This document shows, in pieces, positions 52,918 through 62,146 of a DNA stretch of 64,000 bases. Made by a program: the position numbers and the translations under genes. How positions within the stretch are numbered: the stretch's first letter is position 1; every line of letters begins with the position of its first letter. Where the stretch lies: positions 12,047-76,046 of the forward strand of contig JBGARJ010000024.1 of assembly GCA_044230315.1 (NCBI GenBank). Reading direction: 5' to 3'. The DNA is from M3007 sp044230315 (GTDB lineage: Bacteria > Bacteroidota > Bacteroidia > Chitinophagales > Saprospiraceae). The notes below the pieces were generated by a model. That model was not told the DNA's origin. It worked only from the letters and a program-made list of their open reading frames with translations, and did not search any database.

Positions 52918-55722
52918 ATGAAAACATGCACGGTACTTATCCGGCAGCTCCGCAACATGCTGCCCATCCTATTGCCCCTTTTCCTGTCCTCCACCCTCTT
53001 TGCACAAACCTTTCAAACGGCCATCGGCTATCCGACGCCGACCGATGAACGCGGGGTCAGCGGCCTGGTCAACGCCGGCAATTACCTGATCCTCGGCAGC
53101 AACCTGCAGCACCCCTCCGGTTTTTTCAATGGCGCCGGCGATCTCCAGCTCCTGCGCCTCGATGCCCTGGGAAACGTCATCCAACCCGGCAAGATCATCG
53201 GCCAGGATGTAGGCGAATCCGGCGTTTGGATTGAAAAAGCGCTGGATTGCTCGGGCGCCCCGGGGTATATCATCGCCGGAAACGAGTTTAACGGCGGCGC
53301 CAACAACATGCTGCTGATGCTGACCAACATCGGGGGCACGCCGCTGTGGGTCCGGCGCATCGGCACGGCCAACACCAGCGAAACGAGCGCCTGCGTCCAG
53401 CAGGACGGCGCCGGCAACTTCATCCTCGTAGGCACCAAAACCACCAGCGGCACCGGGCAATCCGCCATCCAGGCCGTAAAAACCGACTGCGGCGGCAACC
53501 TGCTGTGGGAACGGGTGTACAACTTCGGCGTTTCGGCCACGGCCGCATCGGTTACCGCTTTTGCCACCCAATTGTCCGTTTGCGGAAACCTGCCCAACGA
53601 ATATTACATCACCGGAAAAGTGACAGCTGCGGCAGGCGGCAACGAGGAGGTGTTCATCCTGAGCGTCAACGCGGCCAACGGAGCGCCGGTTTTCCTGAAT
53701 ACCTATGACATCGCACCCAACGCCGACGACGTGGGCACCTACATCCAGGGCAAGTGTTCCACGCTCCCGCCCGCAACCGGCGGGCTTTGGGTATCCGGCT
53801 ATTCACTCGACCCCACCAGTTCCGACCCCAAAAAAGTATTGATGCTGCACACCGACCTCGGCGGCAACGTATTGTGGGCCAATAACTACGACGTGCAAGG
53901 CAGTACGCAGGAAAACGCCACGCACTTTCAATTTGCGATCAACGACCGGTTGGTCCTGACCGGCAAAGCCGAGGATCCGGGGGTTTCCGATCCGCCCGAA
54001 AACGGGAAATGCCTGCTGATGCGCATGACCGATGACGGCGCCACCGTCGACTGGACGCGGGTGTTCGACATGGGCTTCTCCTCGCAGGGCAACCGCGTGG
54101 AGCCCACGCCCAATGACGAATACTTCATCACCGGCCATACCTATGAGATCATCCAGCCCCACGTATTCGACTACAACATGCTGGCGATAAAAACCGACAA
54201 GATCGGCCAAACCACCAGCGCCTGTTTCCATTCGCCGCCTACGCTGGTCATCAAGCAAACGCCTAAAGTGGTGGGTGTAACCCCGGTCATCGTTATTCCA
54301 CAGGATTTTTTCCAGACCAGCCTGCTCAACGTACTGTACCAGGAAAAGCAAACCTTCTGCCCGCAACCGCCGCCCAATCCCTGCGATTCGATCGCGATTA
54401 ACGCCAATTTCAGTTATTCGGTGAGCGGCAACACCGTCACCTTTACCGACCTGAGCACCGTGGGCAGCGGCACGATTTTCTCCTGGAACTGGGATTTCGG
54501 CGACAGCAATACCGGCACCGGCCCCAACCCGGTGCACACTTATTCCGGCCCGGGCACGTACGTCGTTTGCCTGATCGTGACGGCCGGCGCCAACGGCGTC
54601 ATTTGCCGCGATACGATCTGTCAGGACGTGATCATCCCGGTCGTGCCGCACGACCCCTGCGACTCGATCCTGCTCAACGCCAATTTCAGTTACACCGTGA
54701 GCGGCAATACCGTCACGTTCACCGACCTCTCCACCATCGGCAGCGGCAGTATTTTCGGCTGGAACTGGGATTTTGGTGACAGCAACACCAGTACCAACCA
54801 AAACCCTGTGCATACGTACTCCGGCCCGGGTGCGTATGTGGTTTGCCTGATCGTGACCGGCGGAAATGCCGTGGCCCTGTGCCGCGATACGATCTGCAAA
54901 GACGTCATTATCCAAACCCCGCCGAAAGACACCTGCAAGGGCAATATTGTGCTCAACGGCAACTTCAGCCAGGGTCTCACCCCCGGCAACCTCGACTTCG
55001 GCGGCACCTGCGCCAACTGGAACACCTGGACCAATTCGCCACAGGTCATCCTGTTCGATACCTGCATGGACGCCGGCGCGATCCAGATGTGGGGCAATCA
55101 GGTGGTCGGCGAAAGCATCACCCAGCCGGTCAGCTTCCAGCAGGGCGGCATTTACGAGGTCAGTTTTTGCGGCAAATGGCTCAACACCGTGCAGGGCAAC
55201 GTCAGTTTTCGCTTCCGGGCCTCCAACGGCTTCCCCAGCAGCTATTTAAACTGCTCGGGCAACTGCGATCAGATCTACCTTTCGCCCATTATGACCACCA
55301 GTTGGGTGACCTACACGTCCGCGCCGTGGACGGCTACGCAGAACTACAACACCCTCACGATCAGCGTCTGGAACAATTTTGCGCTCAACGACGGCGCCTA
55401 CGTTTCCTGGGCGCGCATCGACGACGTGTGTATCCGGCGGATCGGCACCAGCGCCAGCGGTAATTTGCCCGACCAACTGCCGGTAAGCCTGTTCCCCAAC
55501 CCCACCAGCGGCGATGTGACGCTGCAGTTCGGTACAGCGCTCACCACCCGGACCCGCTGCACTGTCGTGGATTTTACCGGCCGCACGCTGCTGCAAACCA
55601 GCGCCGAAGCCGGCTCGGAACAGCAAATGATCCCCTTGGGTAGTTTGCCCGCGGGCATGTACATCATCCGGATTGCGGGAGCGGATGGAGCCGCCTGGAC
55701 GGGGAAAGTGGTGCGGGAATAA
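52918..55722 (+). CDS. T9SS type A protein with tandem PKD domains
   Basis: A 934-aa secreted protein (hydrophobic signal LPILLPLFLSSTLFAQ). The first 480 residues are a series of beta-rich repeats resembling those seen in other T9SS cargo of this type. Two PKD domains follow in tandem (about 495-575 and 585-660); both contain FSWNWDFGDS/FGWNWDFGDS and HTYSGPG, and they are nearly identical, implying recent duplication. A further domain (NGNFSQGLTPGNLDFGGT...) resembles a carbohydrate-binding jelly roll. The C-terminus is a T9SS type A domain (VSLFPNPTSGDVTLQF, LPAGMYIIRIAG). Possible roles are adhesion or glycan binding; no catalytic site was seen. A strong bidirectional hairpin follows the gene. 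Confidence 0.88.
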   Translation: MKTCTVLIRQLRNMLPILLPLFLSSTLFAQTFQTAIGYPTPTDERGVSGLVNAGNYLILGSNLQHPSGFFNGAGDLQLLRLDALGNVIQPGKIIGQDVGESGVWIEKALDCSGAPGYIIAGNEFNGGANNMLLMLTNIGGTPLWVRRIGTANTSETSACVQQDGAGNFILVGTKTTSGTGQSAIQAVKTDCGGNLLWERVYNFGVSATAASVTAFATQLSVCGNLPNEYYITGKVTAAAGGNEEVFILSVNAANGAPVFLNTYDIAPNADDVGTYIQGKCSTLPPATGGLWVSGYSLDPTSSDPKKVLMLHTDLGGNVLWANNYDVQGSTQENATHFQFAINDRLVLTGKAEDPGVSDPPENGKCLLMRMTDDGATVDWTRVFDMGFSSQGNRVEPTPNDEYFITGHTYEIIQPHVFDYNMLAIKTDKIGQTTSACFHSPPTLVIKQTPKVVGVTPVIVIPQDFFQTSLLNVLYQEKQTFCPQPPPNPCDSIAINANFSYSVSGNTVTFTDLSTVGSGTIFSWNWDFGDSNTGTGPNPVHTYSGPGTYVVCLIVTAGANGVICRDTICQDVIIPVVPHDPCDSILLNANFSYTVSGNTVTFTDLSTIGSGSIFGWNWDFGDSNTSTNQNPVHTYSGPGAYVVCLIVTGGNAVALCRDTICKDVIIQTPPKDTCKGNIVLNGNFSQGLTPGNLDFGGTCANWNTWTNSPQVILFDTCMDAGAIQMWGNQVVGESITQPVSFQQGGIYEVSFCGKWLNTVQGNVSFRFRASNGFPSSYLNCSGNCDQIYLSPIMTTSWVTYTSAPWTATQNYNTLTISVWNNFALNDGAYVSWARIDDVCIRRIGTSASGNLPDQLPVSLFPNPTSGDVTLQFGTALTTRTRCTVVDFTGRTLLQTSAEAGSEQQMIPLGSLPAGMYIIRIAGADGAAWTGKVVRE

Positions 55723-55756
55723 ATCCTGTTGAAAAACTAGGAGATACCCCGCATAG

Positions 55757-55805
55757 TTGAATTGTAAGGGCGTCTGCGCCGCACGCAGACGCCCTTACAA
55801 TTCAA
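55757..55805. terminator. Bidirectional hairpin between convergent genes
   Basis: The 22-base arms 55757-55778 and 55784-55805 are exact complements around the loop CCGCA. It starts 34 bases after the PKD gene's stop and ends 22 bases before the stop of the convergent TonB receptor gene. AT-rich flanks (TTGAA/TTCAATT) sit at the stem base; this suits termination from both sides. Confidence 0.7.
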
Positions 55806-55827
55806 TTATTCGGGATAACCTAACCAC

Positions 55828-57996
55828 TCAAATATCGTCGGTCGTCGTCTCCTCCACCCGGTACCGCTGCCCGAAATTGATGAACAACCCGACAAACAGG
55901 AAGTGCCGGGCCGGCGGCGTGATCGCGCGGGCCGGGAACAACCCGCCGGCATCGGGCTCGGCGCCAAACTGGTATCCATATACCTGCCTGAACCCCGGAA
56001 TGTTGGTGGCCGAAACGTAGAGGATCGTGAAATGGCCCCACAAATTGGTCAGGTAACTGGCGTTCACGCTCAGGTCGTGGTACGCCGGCGTGCGGCCCTG
56101 GTTGAAGCCCGGGTGGTTGGGGTCGTTGTAGGGCCGCGGCGACTGGAAGGCATACGTAGCGCCGAAAGCGGTGTTCCATTTCGGGAGCCAGTGTTTGTAG
56201 ACCACCGACGCGTTGTGCGCCGCGGCAAAAGCGGGCACGGCAAGGCCCGGAAAATCGCGGTAATCGCGCCGGGTGTCGAGGTAGGAATATGAAATCCAGT
56301 AATCGCCGTTCCTGATGCTGTGCTGATCGCGAAAAAAGAGGTCGATGCCGCGCGCATAACCCTTGCCCGCGCTGTACGACCTGCCCGAACCGGGATCCGT
56401 TTTGGCCAGGTGCGCGTAGGTTTTGTAATACCCTTCTATCCGGAAGGTAAACCCGTTGCGGATCCGCTGGTAGTTGAGCATGTAATGCGTGGCGCGCTCG
56501 AAGCGCAGGTCCGTGTTATACCGCAACTGATCGTATTCGGGGGTTTGGTAAAATTGCCCGGCGGCGAAGGCAATTTGCTCGTCTTTGCCCAACACCCAGG
56601 CGGCGGAAAGGCGCGGGGCCAGGTTGGCGCGGCCCAGCAAGGCCGAATACTCGTAGCGCAGGCCGGCGCGCATCACCCATTTTTTGGAAAAATAGCGGTC
56701 GGTTTCGGCAAAGCCGGCCGTATAGCGCTCGGTGCGGAGCGCGTGCAAGGCCGCGGTGTCGCCCGCGCTGAAATGCTCGTCGTAGCGCCCTTGCAGGTAT
56801 TCAGCGCCGAACTTCAGTTTGGCGTGTTCGCCGAGCGGGCGGGTCAGGGTGAATCGCGCCTGGCCCGATTGCTGGGCCTGGTCGTTGTCGAAACCCGAGC
56901 GCACGCGGTCGCGGTTCCAGGTATAGGCGCCGCCGGCAAAGAGCGCCCAATTTTTATTCAATATACCGCGGTAGGAAATATTCGTATACACATTGCCGGC
57001 CTGAAGGCGCAACGGGTTGGTCGTTTGCGGATTGAAGGGATCGGGGTACTGCATTTCCAGCCACGAGCGGTTGACCGACGTGTACACTTTGAACATCCCC
57101 TCCCCGGCTGTTTTTTGCCGGTAGATCAGCTCGCCGCCGGCCGACTGCGGCGCCGCGATCCAGTTGATGCGCTGCGGCACCACGGCAAAATATGGGGAGA
57201 GATTGGTGTACGAACCCGACACCGAAAGCGAACGGTTTCCCCAGCGCTGCGTACGCGCCAGGCCCAACCCGACCGACATCAGCGACAAGCCCGTGATGGT
57301 TTGCGGCGCCAGGTCTTCGGTGTTCAGAATGAGCGCCGACGACAGGGCCTGACCGTATTCGGCCGAGTACCCGCCGGTGGAAAACTGTGTGCCTTTAAAC
57401 AGAAAAGGCGAAAACCGGTTGCGCGCCGGCACGTTGGGCACCGACGAGTTGTAGGGGTTTTGCACGTACAGGCCGTCGATAAACGTGCGGGTTTCGTAAG
57501 CCGCGCCGCCGCGCACGAGAATTTGCCCCGATTCGCCGTTGCGCGTTACGCCGGGCAGGGTAGCGATAGCGCCGGCGATGTCGGCCGTGGCGCTGGCCGT
57601 CAGGGCGATGTCGATCGGGGTGAGCACCACCGCCCGGCGGCGGTCGCTCGCCGCTTCAAACGAACCAGCCGAGATAACCACTTCCCGGATGGCCGCCGTG
57701 TTTTCGTTCAGCCTGGGGGCCAGCCGGAGCGTGTCGCCGGTCAGCTGCACGATTTGGCGGAAGGTGTCGCACCCGAGATAGGTGATCAGCAGCGTTTGGG
57801 CGCCGGAAGCCTTGCTCCGGAACGAAAAATGGCCGGCCCCGTCGGTGGTGGCTCCGTCGTAGCTGCCCTGGAGCCAGACGTTGGCGCCGGTGAGGGTGTC
57901 GTTGCGCGTACTGAGCACGGTACCGCAAAGGGTCGTTTGCGCCGGGCAGGCGGCCGTCAGGCCAAACAAAAGCGATAAAAAGAAAAGCGTGCGCAT
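55828..57996 (-). CDS. TonB-dependent outer-membrane receptor
   Basis: A 722-aa outer-membrane transporter. Signal peptide MRTLFFLSLLFGLTAACPAQ; residues about 22-105 form a carboxypeptidase-regulatory-like domain (GTVLSTRNDTLTGANVWLQG); a plug domain follows (ATADIAGAIATLPGVTRNG, ILVRGGAAYETRTFIDGL), then the beta-barrel, which ends in the weakly aromatic strand FGQRYRVEETT. The length is short for SusC but normal for a simple TonB receptor. No SusD-like partner or metal-uptake gene is adjacent, so its ligand is unknown. Confidence 0.9.
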   Translation of the reverse strand: MRTLFFLSLLFGLTAACPAQTTLCGTVLSTRNDTLTGANVWLQGSYDGATTDGAGHFSFRSKASGAQTLLITYLGCDTFRQIVQLTGDTLRLAPRLNENTAAIREVVISAGSFEAASDRRRAVVLTPIDIALTASATADIAGAIATLPGVTRNGESGQILVRGGAAYETRTFIDGLYVQNPYNSSVPNVPARNRFSPFLFKGTQFSTGGYSAEYGQALSSALILNTEDLAPQTITGLSLMSVGLGLARTQRWGNRSLSVSGSYTNLSPYFAVVPQRINWIAAPQSAGGELIYRQKTAGEGMFKVYTSVNRSWLEMQYPDPFNPQTTNPLRLQAGNVYTNISYRGILNKNWALFAGGAYTWNRDRVRSGFDNDQAQQSGQARFTLTRPLGEHAKLKFGAEYLQGRYDEHFSAGDTAALHALRTERYTAGFAETDRYFSKKWVMRAGLRYEYSALLGRANLAPRLSAAWVLGKDEQIAFAAGQFYQTPEYDQLRYNTDLRFERATHYMLNYQRIRNGFTFRIEGYYKTYAHLAKTDPGSGRSYSAGKGYARGIDLFFRDQHSIRNGDYWISYSYLDTRRDYRDFPGLAVPAFAAAHNASVVYKHWLPKWNTAFGATYAFQSPRPYNDPNHPGFNQGRTPAYHDLSVNASYLTNLWGHFTILYVSATNIPGFRQVYGYQFGAEPDAGGLFPARAITPPARHFLFVGLFINFGQRYRVEETTTDDI

Positions 57997-58151
57997 GGGT
58001 GGAAACCGGTTGTTTTAAAACAAAGGTGACCACGGGCCCGGGCCGCCGGAATTTTTCCGGACTGAAGCGCCGGATGGGTGGAGTGAAGCGCAGCTGAACG
58101 GTCGGAACCGCCGGTTCAAGCCACCCGGTTGCCGTCTTCAGATTAAAAAAA

Positions 58152-58184
58152 TTTGATTTTCCGGTGTTTTTAAAGAAAACTTTG
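58152..58184 (+). promoter_or_regulatory. Candidate promoter upstream of the LOG-family gene
   Basis: TTTG at 58152-58155 and AAACTTTG at 58177-58184 fit the -33 and -7 elements of Bacteroidota (one mismatch in the latter) at 21-base spacing. A transcript would begin near 58190 and meet an intrinsic terminator before the start codon at 58256. Confidence 0.45.
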
Positions 58185-58200
58185 CGGTCCGACTTTTTCG

Positions 58201-58231
58201 AAAGCCTGCCGTCAACCCGGCGGGCTTTTTT
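58201..58231 (+). terminator. Intrinsic terminator within the leader of the LOG-family gene
   Basis: The stem AAAGCCTGCCG/CGGCGGGCTTT (one G-U pair) with a 6-base loop is followed by six T residues, a textbook intrinsic terminator for plus-strand transcription. It stands 25 bases before the ATG of the next gene, with no plus-strand gene upstream for 2.4 kb. It therefore ends either a short RNA or acts as an attenuator. Confidence 0.7.
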
Positions 58232-58255
58232 ATCCTAACTTTTATTCGATTTAAT

Positions 58256-59014
58256 ATGGAAAATTTTGTGAAAGAAACGGACGCCAACGGTTTGATCCAT
58301 GAGAGCAACGGCATCGACTCCCCAACTAAAATGAAAAAATGGAACAAACTCCGGGGCGAAAACGCCTGGACGATGTTCAAGGTGATGGCCGAGTTTGTAG
58401 AGGGTTTCGAGATCCTCAACCGCGTCGGCCCCTGCATATCGATCTTCGGATCGGCCCGCACCAAACCGGGCACTTTTTATTACGACCTGGCCACCAAAAT
58501 CGCCGCCCGCCTCTCCGAAGAAGGGTACGGCATCATCACGGGCGGCGGCCCCGGTATTATGGAAGCCGGCAACAAAGGCGCCTGGATGAAAAGCGGCACC
58601 TCGGTGGGGCTCAACATCGACCTGCCGTTCGAGCAAAGCCACAACCCGTTCATTGCGCCGGCGCTCAACCTCAAGCACCGCTATTTCTTTGTCCGGAAAG
58701 TGATGTTCGTCAAATACGCGCAGGGCTTCGTGGTGATGCCCGGCGGCTTCGGCACGCTCGACGAAATCTTCGAGGTGCTCACCCTGGTGCAAACCAAAAA
58801 GATCACCCCCGTGCCGATCGTACTCGTCGGCAAGGAATTCTGGGAAGGCCTCCGCGAATGGATCGTGGATGTGATGCTCAACCGCCACCACAACATCAAC
58901 GCCGATGACCTCAACCTGCTGCATATTGTGGACGACCCGGAAGACGTGGTGCGCATCGTCAACGAGTTTTACGCCCGCGACATCGAGCAACTCTCGCCCA
59001 ACTTCGACCTGTAA
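58256..59014 (+). CDS. LOG-family nucleotide 5'-monophosphate nucleosidase (TIGR00730-like)
   Basis: A 252-aa cytoplasmic enzyme of the LONELY GUY family, which splits ribose 5-phosphate from nucleotides such as AMP or cytokinin precursors. Motifs present: SIFGSARTKPGTFYY near residue 62, ITGGGPGIMEAGNKGAW, and PGGFGTLDEIFEVLTL, the family's catalytic/substrate signature. The N-terminal 45 residues are charged and specific to this bacterial subgroup. It is preceded by a candidate promoter and an intrinsic terminator, which suggests leader-based control. It is convergent with the S9 peptidase gene, 21 bases away. Confidence 0.9.
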   Translation: MENFVKETDANGLIHESNGIDSPTKMKKWNKLRGENAWTMFKVMAEFVEGFEILNRVGPCISIFGSARTKPGTFYYDLATKIAARLSEEGYGIITGGGPGIMEAGNKGAWMKSGTSVGLNIDLPFEQSHNPFIAPALNLKHRYFFVRKVMFVKYAQGFVVMPGGFGTLDEIFEVLTLVQTKKITPVPIVLVGKEFWEGLREWIVDVMLNRHHNINADDLNLLHIVDDPEDVVRIVNEFYARDIEQLSPNFDL

Positions 59015-59035
59015 ACCGGGGTTTCTCACGGTTTC

Positions 59036-61450
59036 TCAGGGCCTTGGCGCCGGCCGCTCGCCGTGCGCCGCAGCCCAGTCGAACATCTCGGCCAGCACGT
59101 GCAGCACGCTCTCCCGGGCGCGGTAGCCGTGGCTTTCGTAGGGCAACAACACCAGCCGTGCGGCGCCGCCGTTGCCTTTTATCGCCTGAAACAAACGCTC
59201 CGACTGGATCGGAAAAGTGCCGGGATTGTTGTCGGCCTCGCCGTGAATGAGCAACAGCGGCGACTTGATCTTGTCGGCAAACGTAAACGGCGACACGTTC
59301 ATGTACACGTCGGTGGCTTCCCAAAACGAACGCCGCTCGCTCTGGAACCCAAAAGGCGTCAGCGAGCGGTTGTACGCGCCCGAGCGCGCAATGCCGAAGG
59401 CGTAATCGCTCGAATGCGCCAGCAGGTTGGCCGTCATAAAGGCGCCATAGGAATGGCCGCCCACACCCACCCGGTTCCGGTCGATGATCTGGAGCGAATC
59501 GAGGTAGTCGATGGCGGCGCGGCCCGAGGCTACGACCTGTTCCACAAAGGTGTTGTTCATCGTTTCGGGGTCGCCCACCACGGGCATGGTCGCGTCCATC
59601 AGCACGGCATAGCCCTGGGTGACAAAAAACAGCGGCGAGTCGCTGCGGTAAAACGTAAACGTATTGTCGGAGCCGCGCACCTGGCCGGCGGTGGCGGCAT
59701 CGGAGTACTCCAGCGGGTAGGCCCAGATGAACAGCGGCAGCCGCTGGCCGGGCTGGTAGCCGGGTGGCAGGTACAGTGTGCCCGAGAGCGGCACGCCGTC
59801 TTTACGGGTGTATTTGATCAGGCGTTTTTCCACCCCGGTAAGTTGCGGCGCAGGGTCTTTGAACCCGGTAAGCGCCTGGCGCGCGTTGGTTTTCAGGTCA
59901 ACCCGGAAAAAATTGGGCGGTTCGGTTTTACTCTGGTACCGCGTCACGATCTGGCGCCGGTCTTTGCCGGCAAACATGATAAAATCTTCATAGGCATTGG
60001 CGGGGCATTGGAACACGGTCTCTTTCGCGCCGGTTTTCAGGTTGATCTTGTCCAAGCGCGGAAAAGCGCCCTTTGGCGAGGCGCCGCCGCAGTCGAACCA
60101 GGCCCAGTCGCCGTCTTGCGCCAGCACCCAATCGCCGCCCGGGAGGCGGGTGAGTACGGGGTCGCCGGGGTCGTTGTAGTCGTCCTGGGCGCTGCGGTCG
60201 AACAGGGTGGTTTTGGCATCGGGTTGGTTGAGGTCCACGCGCCAGGTGGTGCTCCAGCGGCGGTCGCGGTCGTATTCAGCCAGCAAGGCCACATCTTTAT
60301 CGGGCGTCCAGGTCAAGCCCGCAAACCGGTGTTTGACTTGCAATACGGTGCTGGCGTCGCCGGTAAACGGGGCATCGAGCCGCTTGAGTTGGTCGCGAAA
60401 ATCGACCTTGCGGGTGGGGTCGCCGCCGTCGAGGGCTTCGAGCCACAACAGGCGGGCCGGATACAGCGCCTGCCAGCGGAAACCCCGCGGGCCGCTCACC
60501 ACGCCCTGGCGCGGCGTATCGTCGGTCACGGGCCGTTCCACTACCGTGCGCAGCACCTGGCCGCGGGCGTTCCAGACCTCGGTTTTCCGGGAAAAATCGC
60601 CATAGGGCACGCTGTACGAAAACGGCCGGCGCAGGGTGGTGACCAGCAGGAAGCGCTCGTCGGGCGAAAAATCGGCGTCGAGGTACAAGGCCGGGTCGCA
60701 CAGTTGTTGCGATTTGCCGGTACTGCTGCTGGCCAGCGTCAGTTGGCTGGTAGCGTAATACTCGAACAATTTTTCATCGTTGGTATTTTCCAGCAAGTCC
60801 TGGTAGGTGCGCACTTGCGCGCGTTTGCCGGGCGTGGTCTCGTCGACGGCCGGGCCGTCGGGCACAGCCGAGAGCGCCGGCGCGGGACCGCGGTACGGCG
60901 GCACGGTGCGCACGAGCAGGTGGTCGCTGTCGTGGAGCCATTCGAAGGCTGAGCCGAGTACATTGTTGAGCAGAAAAGTGCCCACCCGGTGCGACTGGCC
61001 GGTCCAGGCTTCGGCGGCCCAGAGTTCGACGCCGTCGGGCTTGTTGATACCAAAGGCGATTTGCCGGCCGTCGGGCGACCACAGGGGGATGCCCGCCAGG
61101 CTGCCGTCGGCGGGGAGTTGAATTTTTATGGTCTCGTCGAGCACCAGCCAGCGGATCGTGACGGCGGTGTACTCGGTAGTATTTTGCCGGGCGTTCAAGG
61201 CGGGCGTGATCCGCAGACCGGCCAGGCGGAGGAAGGGTTGCGCGAGGGTGGCGATGCCGGGGTTGGGGTTGTAGTCGACGAGCATCAGGGCTTCGTTGGT
61301 GGGGCTCGGGCTGTAGGCCGGCGTGGGCGGCGCCAGCACGATGGCCGTCACGTCGGCCGAAGGTTGCTTGTATGCGCTTTGAGCGGCAGCGGGGAGCGGC
61401 AGGAGCAGCAGGAGCAGGCGGAAATATTTGATCGGCATAGTAAAAAACAT
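59036..61450 (-). CDS. S9 family prolyl-oligopeptidase-like peptidase
   Basis: A secreted serine peptidase of 804 aa. Signal peptide MFFTMPIKYFRLLLLLLPLP; an ATG at 61438 would serve equally well. The N-terminal part is a propeller (IPLWSPDGRQIAFGINKPDG); its opening QPSADVTAIVLAPPTPAYSP resembles plant chloroplast glutamyl endopeptidase. The alpha/beta hydrolase domain has the nucleophile in GVGGHSYGAFMTANLLAHS, the acid in LLIHGEADNNPGTFPIQSER and the His in YESHGYRARES. It is likely to cut peptides in the periplasm or on the cell surface. The methyltransferase gene lies 21 bases upstream on the same strand. Confidence 0.9.
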   Translation of the reverse strand: MFFTMPIKYFRLLLLLLPLPAAAQSAYKQPSADVTAIVLAPPTPAYSPSPTNEALMLVDYNPNPGIATLAQPFLRLAGLRITPALNARQNTTEYTAVTIRWLVLDETIKIQLPADGSLAGIPLWSPDGRQIAFGINKPDGVELWAAEAWTGQSHRVGTFLLNNVLGSAFEWLHDSDHLLVRTVPPYRGPAPALSAVPDGPAVDETTPGKRAQVRTYQDLLENTNDEKLFEYYATSQLTLASSSTGKSQQLCDPALYLDADFSPDERFLLVTTLRRPFSYSVPYGDFSRKTEVWNARGQVLRTVVERPVTDDTPRQGVVSGPRGFRWQALYPARLLWLEALDGGDPTRKVDFRDQLKRLDAPFTGDASTVLQVKHRFAGLTWTPDKDVALLAEYDRDRRWSTTWRVDLNQPDAKTTLFDRSAQDDYNDPGDPVLTRLPGGDWVLAQDGDWAWFDCGGASPKGAFPRLDKINLKTGAKETVFQCPANAYEDFIMFAGKDRRQIVTRYQSKTEPPNFFRVDLKTNARQALTGFKDPAPQLTGVEKRLIKYTRKDGVPLSGTLYLPPGYQPGQRLPLFIWAYPLEYSDAATAGQVRGSDNTFTFYRSDSPLFFVTQGYAVLMDATMPVVGDPETMNNTFVEQVVASGRAAIDYLDSLQIIDRNRVGVGGHSYGAFMTANLLAHSSDYAFGIARSGAYNRSLTPFGFQSERRSFWEATDVYMNVSPFTFADKIKSPLLLIHGEADNNPGTFPIQSERLFQAIKGNGGAARLVLLPYESHGYRARESVLHVLAEMFDWAAAHGERPAPRP

Positions 61451-61471
61451 GGGTTGGAATGCCCCGAAAGG

Positions 61472-62074
61472 TCACACTTTTTGCCAAACCAGCACCGTCA
61501 TCGCCCGGATATCGTTCACATTGACCACTTTTAGCGGTTCGAGCCAGCCCAGGGGGTAGCGCTGGAACAAGTCGTCGAGTACCGCGTGCGTGAGCAGAAA
61601 ACGGTCGGTGCCGTCGGGCATGTGGTAAACGCCGCGGCCCAGGGGTTTCATTTTATTTTCCAGGCCGATATCGGTGGCCACGCGGGCAAAGATCGAACCG
61701 CCGGGCCGGAGCACCCGCAGCAATTCGGCAATCATGGCTTCGAAATGTTCGGGATCGCGGGCGAAGTGCAGCACGGCGCAGCAAATGATGTGGTCGAAAA
61801 AGCCGTCGGCAAAAGGCAATCGCTCTACGGCCGCCAGGCGGAAATGATCGTCGGGCACATCCGGGTAATGGCGCTTGAGGGTTTCCACCGCCGCCGGGTC
61901 GGTATCGATGCCATACACGGCGCAGCCGTTTTGCGCCGGCCAGTGCAGGTTGCGGCCACTGCCCGCGCCGGCGTCGAGGATGCGGTCGGCGGGGGAATAG
62001 CGGCCTTTCAGGATTTGATCGAGGAGGTAGATGTCGGTGTTGCCGGCAAGGTCGCGCAAAGTGGAATGTGCCAT
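61472..62074 (-). CDS. Class I SAM-dependent methyltransferase
   Basis: A 200-aa cytoplasmic enzyme with the ubiquinone/menaquinone-methylase-like fold. SAM motif I is RILDAGAGSGRNLHW; AVERLPFADGFFDHIICCA is motif IV/V; LRVLRPGGSIFARV is the post-motif strand. The length is normal for stand-alone methylases. The substrate is not evident; it may share a transcript with the S9 peptidase gene, but a functional link is not apparent. Confidence 0.87.
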   Translation of the reverse strand: MAHSTLRDLAGNTDIYLLDQILKGRYSPADRILDAGAGSGRNLHWPAQNGCAVYGIDTDPAAVETLKRHYPDVPDDHFRLAAVERLPFADGFFDHIICCAVLHFARDPEHFEAMIAELLRVLRPGGSIFARVATDIGLENKMKPLGRGVYHMPDGTDRFLLTHAVLDDLFQRYPLGWLEPLKVVNVNDIRAMTVLVWQKV

Positions 62075-62146
62075 GGGCGTAAATATATCGCTCGCACTGC
62101 CAAATTTTACCGCAAGAACAGCCGAAATTGATCCATGCCTTTTGGG

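Noticed and set aside
58081..58135. tRNA-like T-loop word GGTTCAAG upstream of the LOG-family gene
   Set aside because: No acceptor stem, anticodon arm or CCA can be drawn around it.
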